A stretch of 58,626 nucleotides of DNA from Natronococcus amylolyticus DSM 10524 (GTDB taxonomy: Archaea > Halobacteriota > Halobacteria > Halobacteriales > Natrialbaceae). The notes beneath the pieces are model-generated. The model saw only the letters and a program-made list of their open reading frames with translations, did not search any database and was not told the origin of the DNA. The stretch spans positions 173,651 to 232,276 of the forward strand of contig NZ_AOIB01000015.1 in assembly GCF_000337675.1 (NCBI RefSeq), given 5' to 3'. Position 1 is the stretch's first letter. Each line of letters opens with the position of its first letter. Shown here piece by piece: positions 50,409 to 58,626 of this stretch. A program made the translations under genes and the position numbers.

Positions 50409-51512
50409 GTGACAGCCACCACGAACTCGCCGCGGCGGCGCCACGTGCTCGGCGGCGTCGTCGCGGTCCTCGGCCTGCTGACCGGCGCGATCCTGCTCGA
50501 GGTGCTCGGAACGATCCTCTTTGCGCTGACGGTCGCGTACGTGCTGGTGCCGGTTCAGGCGTGGCTGGTCAGGCGCGGCCTCGGCGAGTGGACCGCCACC
50601 GTCGGCGCGACGCTCGTCGGGTTCGTGAGCGCGACGGCGGTGTTCGCGCCGATCGTCCTCACGCTGTACTTCCGGGTCGACGAGGTGATCGCCCTCGTCG
50701 AGGGGGTGCCGGCCGAGATCCCGGTGACGGTTCTCGAGATGACGTACACGATCGAGACGCGGGAGGTCCAGGCGCTCGCGGTCTCGTTCCTCCGCGACGT
50801 GGCCGTTTCGCTGGCCTCGTCGTTGCCCGTCCTCGCGATCAAGTTCGCGCTGTTCGTCATCCTGCTGTTCGCGCTGCTGTACAGGGGCGACGCCGCCGCA
50901 CGCGCCGCGATCGCGCCGGTCCCCCACGAGTACAGAGGAATCGTTCGAGCGCTCGCGGTCCGAGCCCGAGAGACGCTGTACGCGATCTACGTGCTGCAGC
51001 TCGCGACGTCGGTGGCCTCGCTCCTGATCGGCTACCCGCTGTTTCACCTGCTCGGCTACGAGATGGCGTTCACCCTCGCGCTGTTCGCCGCGATCTTGCA
51101 GTTCGTGCCGATCATCGGTCCGAGCCTGTTGATCGCGCCGATCGCGCTCTACCACGTCGCCGCGGGCGACATCGTCGCGGCCGCGCTGGTCGGCGTCCTC
51201 GGCATCGGGCTCGTCGCCTGGCTGCCCGACATCGCCGTCAGACCCCGCCTCGCCCGCCGCTCGGCCGGACTGCCGGGAAGCCTCTACTTCGTCGGCTTCA
51301 CCGGCGGACTGTTCACCCTCGGGGCGATCGGGATCGTCGTCGGCCCGCTGATCGTCGCGATCTTCGTCGAAGCGGTCGAGCTGCTCGCCGACGAGGTCAA
51401 CGGGGACCTGACCCTCGAGGAGCTCACGTCACCCGAGTCCGAGCCCGATCTCGAACCCGGTACGCACGCCTCGAGTACCGATGTCGAGTCCGAGGCTTCG
51501 ACCGACGACTGA
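50409..51512 (+). CDS. AI-2E family transporter (PerM-like)
   Basis: 367 residues, GTG start, about eight membrane spans. AVPxxPGLL-type signatures of the family are represented by FAAILQFVPIIGPSLLIAPIALYHVAAGD and DIAVRPRLARRSAGLPGSLYFVGFTGGLFTLGAIGIVVGPLIVAIFVEAVELL. Members export or exchange small organic or ionic solutes (AI-2 in E. coli, sodium/proton in some). The C-terminal acidic tail is haloarchaeal. The gene is divergent from the thiamine-type gene. Confidence 0.9.
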   Translation: MTATTNSPRRRHVLGGVVAVLGLLTGAILLEVLGTILFALTVAYVLVPVQAWLVRRGLGEWTATVGATLVGFVSATAVFAPIVLTLYFRVDEVIALVEGVPAEIPVTVLEMTYTIETREVQALAVSFLRDVAVSLASSLPVLAIKFALFVILLFALLYRGDAAARAAIAPVPHEYRGIVRALAVRARETLYAIYVLQLATSVASLLIGYPLFHLLGYEMAFTLALFAAILQFVPIIGPSLLIAPIALYHVAAGDIVAAALVGVLGIGLVAWLPDIAVRPRLARRSAGLPGSLYFVGFTGGLFTLGAIGIVVGPLIVAIFVEAVELLADEVNGDLTLEELTSPESEPDLEPGTHASSTDVESEASTDD

Positions 51513-51563
51513 CCGAGCCGAACCAGCCAACACGCCTTTCTCCCTGCTCGTCGTCGACCGCCT

Positions 51564-52148
51564 ATGGTCAGTGGCCGAACGATTATCAACGCGATCATCG
51601 GGGCCGTCGTCGGAATCGTTCTCTCTTTTATCCCGTTCTCGACGGTCGTCGGCGGCGCTGTCGCCGGGTTTCTCGAGGGGCCGGACGACCGAGACGGGGC
51701 GATCGTCGGCGCCCTCGCGGGCGCGATCACGTTCGTCCCAATCGCCGCCGTCGCCGTACTGGGAATCGGCTTCGTCGGATTCGGGTTCGGTGTCGCCGCC
51801 GCACCCGCGGAGGGCTTTGCGTTCGTCGTGCTATTGATCCTCGTCGGGGTCCTGTTCGCGTTCGTCTACACCGTCGGCCTGTCGCTGCTCGGTGGGTACC
51901 TCGGGGCCTACCTCGCGCGGGAGTACCCCGGAAAACACGCGCGAACGCGGGAGACGTTCGATGGGAGGCGACGGGAGCCGACCCCTCGTTCCGGGACCCG
52001 AGCGCGCGAGCGGGACGCGGAGAGGGCCGACCGATCCGAATCGGATCGGCCGACACGAAACGAACCAGCCGACAACCGCGAGGACGACGACCTCGATCCG
52101 TCGCGGTGGCACGAACCCGAACCCCGGGACCGCGAGCGAGACGAGTAG
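51564..52148 (+). CDS. DUF5518 family membrane protein
   Basis: 194 residues. Two to four membrane stretches in the first 120 residues (TIINAIIGAVVGIVLSFIPFSTVVGGAVAGFLEG; GAIVGALAGAITFVPIAAVAV; FVVLLILVGVLFAFVYTVGLSLLGGYLGAYLA) with the VVGGAVAGFLEG glycine turn are the DUF5518 pattern, common in haloarchaea. A hydrophilic Arg/Asp/Glu-rich tail of about 65 residues follows. Function unknown. Confidence 0.82.
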   Translation: MVSGRTIINAIIGAVVGIVLSFIPFSTVVGGAVAGFLEGPDDRDGAIVGALAGAITFVPIAAVAVLGIGFVGFGFGVAAAPAEGFAFVVLLILVGVLFAFVYTVGLSLLGGYLGAYLAREYPGKHARTRETFDGRRREPTPRSGTRARERDAERADRSESDRPTRNEPADNREDDDLDPSRWHEPEPRDRERDE

Positions 52149-52154
52149 CCGCCG

Positions 52155-53366
52155 CTAGGTGAATTCGAAGAGCGCCGACGTCCGGTCGTCCTCGCGGCCC
52201 GTGAGATACAGCGCCCCAGACTCCACGGCGGGACCGCTCACCGGTCTTGCGTCGCCGTCGTACTGCCACTCGAGCTCGCCGCTTTCGGCGTCGAACGCGC
52301 CGATCGTCTCGCCACTACCCGATCCGGAACCCCGGTCGCGACGCACTCGAGCGAAGATCAGCCCGGAACCGATCACGGGTCCGGCCGCGTACGACGAGGC
52401 AGCTCGCTCCGATCGCCAGACGCGGTCGCCCGAGTCGGGCTCGACGACGGTGAGCGCGCCCCCGTCGTCCGACGCACAGACGATCCCGTTCCCGACGGCG
52501 ACGGCGTCGACGTCGCGATCGGCGACCTCGGTCCGCCACCGGACGGCGCCGTCGAAATCGACCGCGATCACCGTTCCCGACCCGGTCCCGACGTAGACGC
52601 CGCCGTCCGTGACGGCCGGTCCGGCCGTGATCTCGTCGTCGGCGTTGGTCCGCCAGCGGACGTCGCCGGTCTCGTCCTCGAGCGCATGGAGTGTCGCGTC
52701 GCCGCCGCCGAGGTAGATCGTCCCGTCCCGGCTCGCGGGGGTCGCCGTCGGTCGCACGCCGATCGGTTGCTCCCAGCGTTGGTCGCCGTCCTCGAGGTCG
52801 TGGGCGGCGAGGCCGAGCGGCGTACTCACCAGCGAGAGATCGCCAGCGATGGTCGGGTCGGACCGAAACGGTCCGAACCGAACCGACTCCTCGGTCCGCC
52901 AGCGCTCGTCGCCGTCACGGTCGAACGCTCGGAGCGAGGACCGGGAGCCGATCAGAACTTCGTCCTCGGTTACGGCGGGCGCCGTCCGCGGCTCGAACTC
53001 CTCCGGTGCAGCAGTCCACTCCCGCTCTCCGGTTTCGGTGTCGACCGCGAACAGCTCCTCGTCCAGGTCCGACGCGACGACGGTCCCGTCCCGAACGACT
53101 GGGTGAACGTGACCGATGTGGGTCTCGTACGATTCGGTCCACGAGACCGACAGCGGCGGCTTCGGCGTCGCTTCCGGGGGAACGGCCCGCGTGTTCGCCG
53201 GGTCGCCGTGGACGACAGACCACGACGTCCGGTCCGGGGCCAGCGAGGGATCGACGCTCACCTCGCCGTCGAACGTCTCGAGGTCGCTCGAGTTGCGGCC
53301 GAAACAGCCCGCGCTCGTGGCCGTTATCGCGCAGGCGCCCACCGCGAGGACGGCTCTACGACGCAT
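52155..53366 (-). CDS. PQQ-like beta-propeller lipoprotein (second of a pair)
   Basis: 403 residues. MRRRAVLAVGACAITATSAGC gives an arginine-rich signal and lipobox. The rest contains at least six repeats of the kind DGTVVASDLDEELFAVDTETGEREW, each with the W/G-x-x-DxxTGxxxW ending of PQQ-type beta-propellers. They are usually not true quinoproteins but surface-exposed adaptor-like proteins. It overlaps the stop of the upstream paralogue by about 11 bases, so the two are coupled. Start at ATG 53366 rather than an upstream codon. Confidence 0.85.
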   Translation of the reverse strand: MRRRAVLAVGACAITATSAGCFGRNSSDLETFDGEVSVDPSLAPDRTSWSVVHGDPANTRAVPPEATPKPPLSVSWTESYETHIGHVHPVVRDGTVVASDLDEELFAVDTETGEREWTAAPEEFEPRTAPAVTEDEVLIGSRSSLRAFDRDGDERWRTEESVRFGPFRSDPTIAGDLSLVSTPLGLAAHDLEDGDQRWEQPIGVRPTATPASRDGTIYLGGGDATLHALEDETGDVRWRTNADDEITAGPAVTDGGVYVGTGSGTVIAVDFDGAVRWRTEVADRDVDAVAVGNGIVCASDDGGALTVVEPDSGDRVWRSERAASSYAAGPVIGSGLIFARVRRDRGSGSGSGETIGAFDAESGELEWQYDGDARPVSGPAVESGALYLTGREDDRTSALFEFT

Positions 53367-54684
53367 CGTCACCACCGAACTTCGCGAGCCGTCCCCATCG
53401 GGTGGTCGCGTAGAGCGCGCCGTTCGCGACCGCTTGGCCGTCGGTCGGAAGCTCGCGGCCGAACGACCCGCCTTCGAAGTAGTCGCTCTCCTCGTCGTCG
53501 CCGACCGCCCCCCACCGGTGCTCGCCGTCCTCGCGATCGAGCGCGCCGAACCCGACGAGGACGCGGTCGCCGACGACGACCGGGGCGCCCGTGATCGGCG
53601 TCCGATCGGTTCCGCTCGAGGACTCGTCGTCGTCCGGGGCGAGGTTCACGTGGCGCCACCGCTCCTCGCCGGTGTTCCGATCGACCGCGTAGGCGTTCTT
53701 GGCGCCGAGGTACACCGCGTCCTCGTCGACGGTCGGGGAACTCGTCTCGTCGACGCCGGTCGCGAAGGTCCACTCGAGGCTCCCGTCCTCGACCGACCGT
53801 GCCTGTAGCTCGCCGGGAACAGCGACGTAGACGGTTCCGTCGGCGACGGCAGGAGAGGGGAACGCCCCGGACCAAATGCGATCCTCGAGCTCGATCGCCC
53901 ACCGCTCCGAGCCGGACTCCCTGTCGAGTCCGCGAACGAGCACCGTCCAGGGGGGCGGATCGTCGTTCGATCCCGTCAGTACGATGACCGTCTCGTCGCC
54001 CACTGCGGGTCGCCCCGTCGCACGATGCTCGTCTCCCAGTCCGAGTCGATCGCGGATCCCTTTCTGTCGGTCGTCCCAGCACCGCTCTCCGGTGTCGACG
54101 TCGACGGCGAAGACGCGCCCGTCGTCGGTCTGGACGTAACACCAGCCGTCGGCGATCGCGGGCGTGCGAACCGCCGCGCCAAGGTCCGTCTCCCAGACGA
54201 CGTCGCCGCCGCGGCGCTCGAGTCGGGCCAGCGTCCCGTCCCCGTCGCCGACGACGAGGCCGTCGCCGACGAGCGCGGGCGCCCCGCTCGGATCCGAGAG
54301 CGGGTGTTCCCACTCGAGTTCGCCGGTGGCCTCCTCGAGTGCGAACACCGTACCTCCGTCGTCCTGTTCCGGGGGGAACCGGTCGTCGGGAGCGGACAGG
54401 CCGTAGACGACGTAGACGCGCTCGTCGTCGACGACGGGGGCGCTGGCGACGCCCCCGTGATCGTCGTACTCCCAGGCGTCGAACCGCCAGCGTTCGGTCG
54501 GGTTGTCCGGCGGTGGGTCGCCGTCGGGGTCGAGGCCGGTGTTCGCAGCGTCGAACCCGGGCATCGACCACCCCTCGGGCGGCGGCTCGGCGTCCGTTCG
54601 GGGCGGACACTCCTCGTCGAGGCAGCCGGCGACGCCGGCGGTGCCGGCTCCGCAGACCGCCGCGAGGACGTGTCGGCGCTGCAT
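53356..54684 (-). CDS. PQQ-like beta-propeller lipoprotein (first of a pair)
   Basis: 442 residues. Signal MQRRHVLAAVCGAGTAGVAGC with lipobox, then propeller blades such as DDERVYVVYGL, DGTLARLERRGGDVVWETDLG, DGRVFAVDVDTGERCWDD, VYLGAKNAYAVDRNTGEERW. The N-terminal part (MPGFDAANTGLDPDGDPP) is a common beginning for haloarchaeal PQQ-repeat proteins. It precedes the second copy with an 11-base overlap. Both are cell-surface proteins by signal; a cofactor is not indicated because the catalytic residues of true PQQ dehydrogenases are not seen. Confidence 0.87.
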   Translation of the reverse strand: MQRRHVLAAVCGAGTAGVAGCLDEECPPRTDAEPPPEGWSMPGFDAANTGLDPDGDPPPDNPTERWRFDAWEYDDHGGVASAPVVDDERVYVVYGLSAPDDRFPPEQDDGGTVFALEEATGELEWEHPLSDPSGAPALVGDGLVVGDGDGTLARLERRGGDVVWETDLGAAVRTPAIADGWCYVQTDDGRVFAVDVDTGERCWDDRQKGIRDRLGLGDEHRATGRPAVGDETVIVLTGSNDDPPPWTVLVRGLDRESGSERWAIELEDRIWSGAFPSPAVADGTVYVAVPGELQARSVEDGSLEWTFATGVDETSSPTVDEDAVYLGAKNAYAVDRNTGEERWRHVNLAPDDDESSSGTDRTPITGAPVVVGDRVLVGFGALDREDGEHRWGAVGDDEESDYFEGGSFGRELPTDGQAVANGALYATTRWGRLAKFGGDDAS

Positions 54685-54732
54685 ACTGTTCGATTTCCCA
54701 AACCGGAGCTATATGCTTTGTTGGCCGGCCGG

Positions 54733-56094
54733 TCACTCGTACCGGAGCGCGTCGATCGGATCCGTCCGGGCCGCCCGCCAGGCGGGGTATAGCCCGGAGA
54801 GGATCCCCACGAGGACGCCGACGGCGATCGCGAGCGCGACGTACTCGAGGGGGTAGACCAGCGGCAGGTCGATGTACCACGCGCCCAGATAGCCCGCGGC
54901 CAGCCCGAGTGCGGTCCCCAGGACCGCGCCGACGACGCCCAGAATTACCGCCTCGGCGAGGAACAGCCCCAGCACGTCGCGGTTCTGGGCGCCGACGGCC
55001 TTCATGATCCCGATCTCGCGGGTCCGTTCGGTGACGCTGACAAGCATGATGTTCGCGATCCCGATCGACCCTACCAACAGGGAGATCGCCGCGATGCCGA
55101 CGATGAAGTTCTGCAGGAGGTCGAGGACGTCCTCGAGCTGCTGGAGCAACTCGGCGCTGGTCTGGAACGTCATCGCGAGCTCCTCGCCGAGGAACTCGCT
55201 CGCGTCCGAGTCGTCGCTCTCGAGGTAGTCGACCGCGGCCTCGCGGGCGGCGTCGACGTCGTCCTCGTCGGCGGAGGGGGCCTCGACGACGACCGCGATG
55301 AAGCGCGCGTCGCCGCCGTCGGCCTGCGCTTGCGCCGCCTGGTCGGCGTCGTCGGCTTCGGCGGCGTCCTCGCCGGCTCCGTCACCGACGTCCTCGCTCC
55401 CGCCCGTCCCGCCCGGTCCCTCGTCGCCGAGCCCCGCGGCGCCGGCCTGCTCGACGTAGTAGGGGTCGGTCGGCACGTAGATCCGCGGCGAGGCCTCGAA
55501 GCCTTCGAACGGGCTCAGTCCCTCGTTGCTGTCGGTGATGCCGACGACCTCCGCGGTCGCCTGTTGGCCGCCGAGGATCGTGATCGTGATCTCGTCGCCG
55601 ACGCTGACGTTCTCCTCGAACTGGCCCGCCGCGGCGGGGTTCAGTACCGCCTCGCGCTCGCCGGGCTCGAACTGCCGACCCTCGCGGAGCGTGTCCTCGC
55701 GGACGTAGGACGGGCCGGTCGCGATCACCCCGTCGCCCTGAGCGACCTGCTCGTCGCCGCTCGAGACCGCCTGGCTCTGAATCGGCGCGTAGCCGTAGGC
55801 CGCGTCGACGGCCTCGAGCCCCTCGATCGACTCGAGGTCGTCCCCGCTGACGACGGGCTGGGCGCCCGCCAGCGGTCCGCCCTCGGTGTCCGGGTCGGCT
55901 GCCCAGCCGTAGATATTGCGCTGATCGTCCGGGCTGATGTCGCCGACGATCCCCGCCTGCAGGCTCGCGCCCAGCGTGACGAACGCGATCACCGCGGCGA
56001 TCCCGATCACGATGCCGAGCGTCGTCAGCGCCGACCGGAGCTTGTGGCCCCGGATCGAGCGCCAGGAGAGTCGCAGGCTCTCGAGGAGGTTCAT
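54733..56094 (-). CDS. MacB-type ABC transporter permease
   Basis: 453 residues. An N-terminal span ([23 protein letters not shown]) is followed by a large extracellular MacB-like domain (about 40-310, with a Gly/Asp/Ala-rich acidic insert near 225-265), then three spans with the FtsX pattern [43 protein letters not shown]. Such permeases work as mechanotransmitters or exporters of lipoproteins, peptides or antibiotics. The start overlaps the stop of the ATPase gene (ATGA). The tandem propeller lipoproteins lie directly downstream. Confidence 0.92.
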   Translation of the reverse strand: MNLLESLRLSWRSIRGHKLRSALTTLGIVIGIAAVIAFVTLGASLQAGIVGDISPDDQRNIYGWAADPDTEGGPLAGAQPVVSGDDLESIEGLEAVDAAYGYAPIQSQAVSSGDEQVAQGDGVIATGPSYVREDTLREGRQFEPGEREAVLNPAAAGQFEENVSVGDEITITILGGQQATAEVVGITDSNEGLSPFEGFEASPRIYVPTDPYYVEQAGAAGLGDEGPGGTGGSEDVGDGAGEDAAEADDADQAAQAQADGGDARFIAVVVEAPSADEDDVDAAREAAVDYLESDDSDASEFLGEELAMTFQTSAELLQQLEDVLDLLQNFIVGIAAISLLVGSIGIANIMLVSVTERTREIGIMKAVGAQNRDVLGLFLAEAVILGVVGAVLGTALGLAAGYLGAWYIDLPLVYPLEYVALAIAVGVLVGILSGLYPAWRAARTDPIDALRYE

Positions 56095-56855
56095 CGCTCC
56101 TCCCTACCGCCGTCGGCTGGCTCATCCGGTTCACCCGCCGAGCCGAGCTCCTCGATCCGTTCGATCTTCCCGTCGAGCAGGTGGATGATCCGTTCGGCGC
56201 GCTCGGCGACGTGGCGCTCGTGGGTAACGACGACCAGCGTCGTCCCCGCGTCGTGGAACTCGCCGAAGAGGTCGAGCACCTCGGCTTCGGTCCCGGTGTC
56301 GAGGTTTCCGGTCGGTTCGTCGGCCAGTACGAGCGCCGGATCGTTCACCAGCGCCCGCGCGAGCGCGACCCGCTGGCGCTGGCCGCCCGAGAGTTCGTTC
56401 GGGACGTGGTCGATGCGGTCGCCGAGGCCGACCCGCTCGAGCAGATCCCGGGCTCGTTCGCGACGCTCGTCCCGGCCGACACCCTGAAACAGCTGGGGGA
56501 GCGCGACGTTCTCGAGGGCGGTCAGCCGTGGCATGAGGTTGAACGTCTGAAAGACGAAGCCGACCGTAGACCCACGAAGGGTGGTCCGCTCCCGATCGCT
56601 CAGGGTCGCCACGTTCGAGCCGTCGACGACGACGGCTCCCTCGGTCGGCGTATCGAGACAGCCGACGAGGTTCATCAGCGTCGATTTCCCGGAGCCGCTC
56701 GGTCCCATGATTGCGGTGTACGACCCCCTCGGAATCTCGAGATCGACCCCGTCGAGGGCGTGAACCGGCTCCCCGAGCTGGTAGGTCTTCCGGACGTCCT
56801 CGAGGCTGACGGCCGTCGCCCCGTTCACTTCGGTCTCGGCGCCCGGTCGTGTCAT
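56091..56855 (-). CDS. MacB/LolD-type ABC transporter ATP-binding protein
   Basis: 254 residues from MTRPGAET. Walker [11 protein letters not shown]-loop [12 protein letters not shown], signature [15 protein letters not shown], Walker [14 protein letters not shown]-loop VVTHE. It pairs with the permease gene downstream with a four-base overlap. The ATG at 56855 is preferred because a poly-T-containing TATA-like tract (CCTTTTTCG) lies about 23-31 bases before it on the minus strand; the longer upstream frame carries non-family sequence. Confidence 0.93.
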   Translation of the reverse strand: MTRPGAETEVNGATAVSLEDVRKTYQLGEPVHALDGVDLEIPRGSYTAIMGPSGSGKSTLMNLVGCLDTPTEGAVVVDGSNVATLSDRERTTLRGSTVGFVFQTFNLMPRLTALENVALPQLFQGVGRDERRERARDLLERVGLGDRIDHVPNELSGGQRQRVALARALVNDPALVLADEPTGNLDTGTEAEVLDLFGEFHDAGTTLVVVTHERHVAERAERIIHLLDGKIERIEELGSAGEPDEPADGGREER

Positions 56856-56980
56856 AGTGTTCCAAAGGCTTCCCTGGCGAAAAAGGTTCCAATCCGGGTG
56901 ATGGTCGCCGCAATCGGTGGTTTTCGAGTTGGATCGTGCTCCGGACAGTCCTGTTAGTAGGCGACGCAAAACATATGTAG

Positions 56981-57002
56981 TTGCTAAGTAAATAGTCAGC
57001 AA
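56981..57002. promoter_or_regulatory. Imperfect palindrome before the second ABC exporter operon
   Basis: TTGCT-12 bases-AGCAA (8 of 11 pairs) ends nine bases before the GTG at 57011, with a CATATG-containing element (about 56970-56979) further upstream. It may be a repressor site for the exporter operon. Confidence 0.35.
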
Positions 57003-57010
57003 ATAAAACC

Positions 57011-57940
57011 GTGACTGCAATCGACATCTCGAACGTGACCAAACGGTACGGCGACGAACTCGCCCTCGAGGGACTGAATCTCACGGTCCGAGAGGGCGAA
57101 GTGTACGGCTTTCTCGGCCCCAACGGGGCGGGGAAGTCGACGACGATCAACCTCGTGCTCGACTTCATCAGACCGACCGCGGGCGAGGTGTCGGTGTTCG
57201 GGCGGGACGCCCAGGACGCGAGTCTCAAGATCCGCGAGCGAACCGGGATCCTGCCCGAGGGGATCGAGCTCTACGATCGGCTGACGGGGCGCCAGCACGT
57301 CGAGTTCGCCATCGAGTCCAAGGCGGCCGACGACGACGCCGAGGACCTCCTCGAGCGGGTCGGGATCGCCGACGCCGCCGACAAGAAGGCCGGCGGCTAC
57401 TCGAAGGGGATGGCCCAGCGGCTCACGCTGGCAACGGCGCTGGTCGGCGAGCCCGACCTGCTGATCCTGGACGAGCCCTCGACCGGGCTCGACCCCAACG
57501 GCGCCCGCGAGATGCGCGAGATCATCCGCGAGGAGAACCGCCGCGGTGCGACCGTCTTCTTCTCCTCGCACGTCCTCGGCCAGGTGGAGGCGATCTGCGA
57601 CCGCGTGGGAATCCTCCGAAATGGCGAGCTGATCGCCGAGGACACCATCGCCGGGCTCGAGGACGCGGTACCCGACCGAACCCGGCTTCGCGTACGGCTC
57701 GATCGGATCCCCGAAGACTCGGCGGCAGCGCTGTCGGCCGTCGAGTCGATCGACGGCGTCTCCGAGGTCGAGGCCGAGGGGACGACGCTGGTCGTAAGCG
57801 TCGCCGACGAGGCGAAGACGACCGTCCTCCGCACGATCGAGGACCACGACGTCACCGTCGAGGACTTCGAGACCGACGAGTCCTCGCTCGAGGACCTGTT
57901 CGTGGCCTACACGGCCGAGGAACGAGAGGTGGCGCCGTGA
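57011..57940 (+). CDS. ABC exporter ATP-binding protein (NatA/CcmA type)
   Basis: 309 residues, GTG start. Walker A GPNGAGKSTT, Q-loop TGILPEGIELYDRL, a signature-like YSKGMAQRL (usual LSGGxxQR altered to YSKGMAQ, common in this subfamily), Walker B LLILDEPSTGLDP, H-switch SSHVL. A C-terminal extension of about 90 residues follows, as in drug, copper (NosF) and sodium efflux ATPases. Its stop overlaps the permease GTG by three bases (GTGA). Confidence 0.93.
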   Translation: MTAIDISNVTKRYGDELALEGLNLTVREGEVYGFLGPNGAGKSTTINLVLDFIRPTAGEVSVFGRDAQDASLKIRERTGILPEGIELYDRLTGRQHVEFAIESKAADDDAEDLLERVGIADAADKKAGGYSKGMAQRLTLATALVGEPDLLILDEPSTGLDPNGAREMREIIREENRRGATVFFSSHVLGQVEAICDRVGILRNGELIAEDTIAGLEDAVPDRTRLRVRLDRIPEDSAAALSAVESIDGVSEVEAEGTTLVVSVADEAKTTVLRTIEDHDVTVEDFETDESSLEDLFVAYTAEEREVAP

Positions 57941-58626
57941 GCGCGATCGCCGTCGCCAAGAAGGACTTCCGCGACGCCGTGCGCTCGCGGACGCTGCTGG
58001 TTCTGACGGCGCTGTTCGCTCTCTTCACCGTCGGCGGGGCGTACCTGGCTTCCTGGGCGGCCGAGGTGCTCGACGGTGGCGCCGAGACGACGCTCGACCT
58101 CATCATCGCGCTCCAGACGCCCGCAGGCTACCTCGTGCCGATCATCGCGCTCGTCGTCAGCTACGCCGCGATCGCCGGCGAGCGCGAGAGCGGGAGTCTG
58201 AAGTTCCTGCTCGGCCTGCCCCACACCCGCCGCGACGTCGTGATCGGAAAGATCCTCGGCCGAACCGGCGTCGTCGGGGTCTCGATCCTCGTCGGCTTCG
58301 CGTTCGGGCTGATCGGACTGTTCGCGTTCGTGGGATCGGTCTCGCTGGTCGACTACCTCGGCTTCACGCTCGTCACGTTGCTGTTCGGGCTGGTCTACGT
58401 CTGTATCGGCGTGGGGCTCTCCTCGATGACCCGCTCGACGACGAAGGCAGCGATCGGCGCGTTCGGCCTGATCGTCTTCTTCTGGTTCGCCTGGTCGATC
58501 CTCGTGCAACTCCTGTTGTACGCCGTCGAGGGCCAGTTCTTCGTCGAGGAGTTCCCCGACTGGTACGTCACGCTGCTCTCGCTGTCGCCCGACGCGGCCT
58601 ACGGCTCGGCGCTGGGGGCCGTCCTC
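57937..58626 (+). CDS. ABC exporter permease (ABC-2 type, NosY-like), cut by window end
   Basis: At least 230 residues, GTG start overlapping the ATPase stop. It begins SAIAVAKKDFRDAVRSRTLLVLTALFALFTVGGAYLA and contains IIALVVSYAAIAGERESGSLKFLLGLPHTRRDVVIGKILGR, a typical ABC-2 intracellular loop (ERESGTLxxLL...), followed by further spans. The C-terminus is outside the window. It is the partner of the ATPase just upstream; substrate unknown. Confidence 0.9.
   Translation, partial: MSAIAVAKKDFRDAVRSRTLLVLTALFALFTVGGAYLASWAAEVLDGGAETTLDLIIALQTPAGYLVPIIALVVSYAAIAGERESGSLKFLLGLPHTRRDVVIGKILGRTGVVGVSILVGFAFGLIGLFAFVGSVSLVDYLGFTLVTLLFGLVYVCIGVGLSSMTRSTTKAAIGAFGLIVFFWFAWSILVQLLLYAVEGQFFVEEFPDWYVTLLSLSPDAAYGSALGAVL

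Noticed and set aside
1-58626. CRISPR arrays, tRNA, rRNA genes, insertion sequences or prophage genes
   Set aside because: Looked for evenly spaced repeats, transposase motifs, integrases and cloverleaf signatures by eye; none found apart from the intein and the 15.6 kb repeat element.

Overview
This 58.6 kb window is a chromosomal segment of a haloarchaeon (class Halobacteria). The evidence is the high GC content, the strongly acidic proteins, twin-arginine/lipobox substrate-binding proteins, TATA-box plus near-leaderless gene starts, and archaeal replication proteins (Orc1/Cdc6, PolD small subunit DP1, RFC small subunit). A structured intergenic repeat near 15.6 kb resembles one I remember from Natrialbaceae-type genomes, but that placement is tentative.

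Layout. 0-1.4 kb: end of an Fe-S CCG-domain oxidoreductase and a VapBC-like toxin-antitoxin pair. 1.5-12 kb: a glutamine amidotransferase, a degenerate acyl-CoA-synthetase-like gene beside an alpha/beta hydrolase lacking its nucleophile, then a TctABC tripartite tricarboxylate-type transporter flanked by two M20 peptidases and an acetamidase/formamidase (probable uptake and hydrolysis of amide or N-acyl compounds). 12-19 kb: alanyl-tRNA synthetase, a small membrane protein, a non-coding repeat, and RFC small subunit interrupted by a 699-residue intein. 19-28 kb: a bactofilin-like membrane protein, SAMP2, a ModE-like TOBE regulator, GNATs, tryptophanase, an acyl-CoA synthetase, a DUF1328 microprotein and aspartate kinase.

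28-37 kb is the replication-origin neighbourhood: DP1, a Sec11-type signal peptidase, Orc1/Cdc6, a 1.17 kb gene-free region with two opposed, G-rich ORB elements around an AT-rich, CTAG-rich stretch (oriC), then oapA-oapB-oapC. ORB-like 20-mers also lie outside the origin: in the orc1 leader, inside orc1 and DP1, and in the flanking intergenic gaps. This is the most interesting pattern I found.

37-46 kb holds metal transport: an iron-type ABC permease and binding protein with DtxR/IdeR-like palindromes, a methyltransferase, DUF1684, and a znuA-znuC-znuB type operon with its own palindrome. 46-58.6 kb: an XPD/Rad3-type helicase, small membrane proteins, a thiamine-type binding protein, an AI-2E-family transporter, DUF5518, two tandem beta-propeller lipoproteins, a MacB-type ABC exporter pair and, cut off by the window end, a second ABC exporter.
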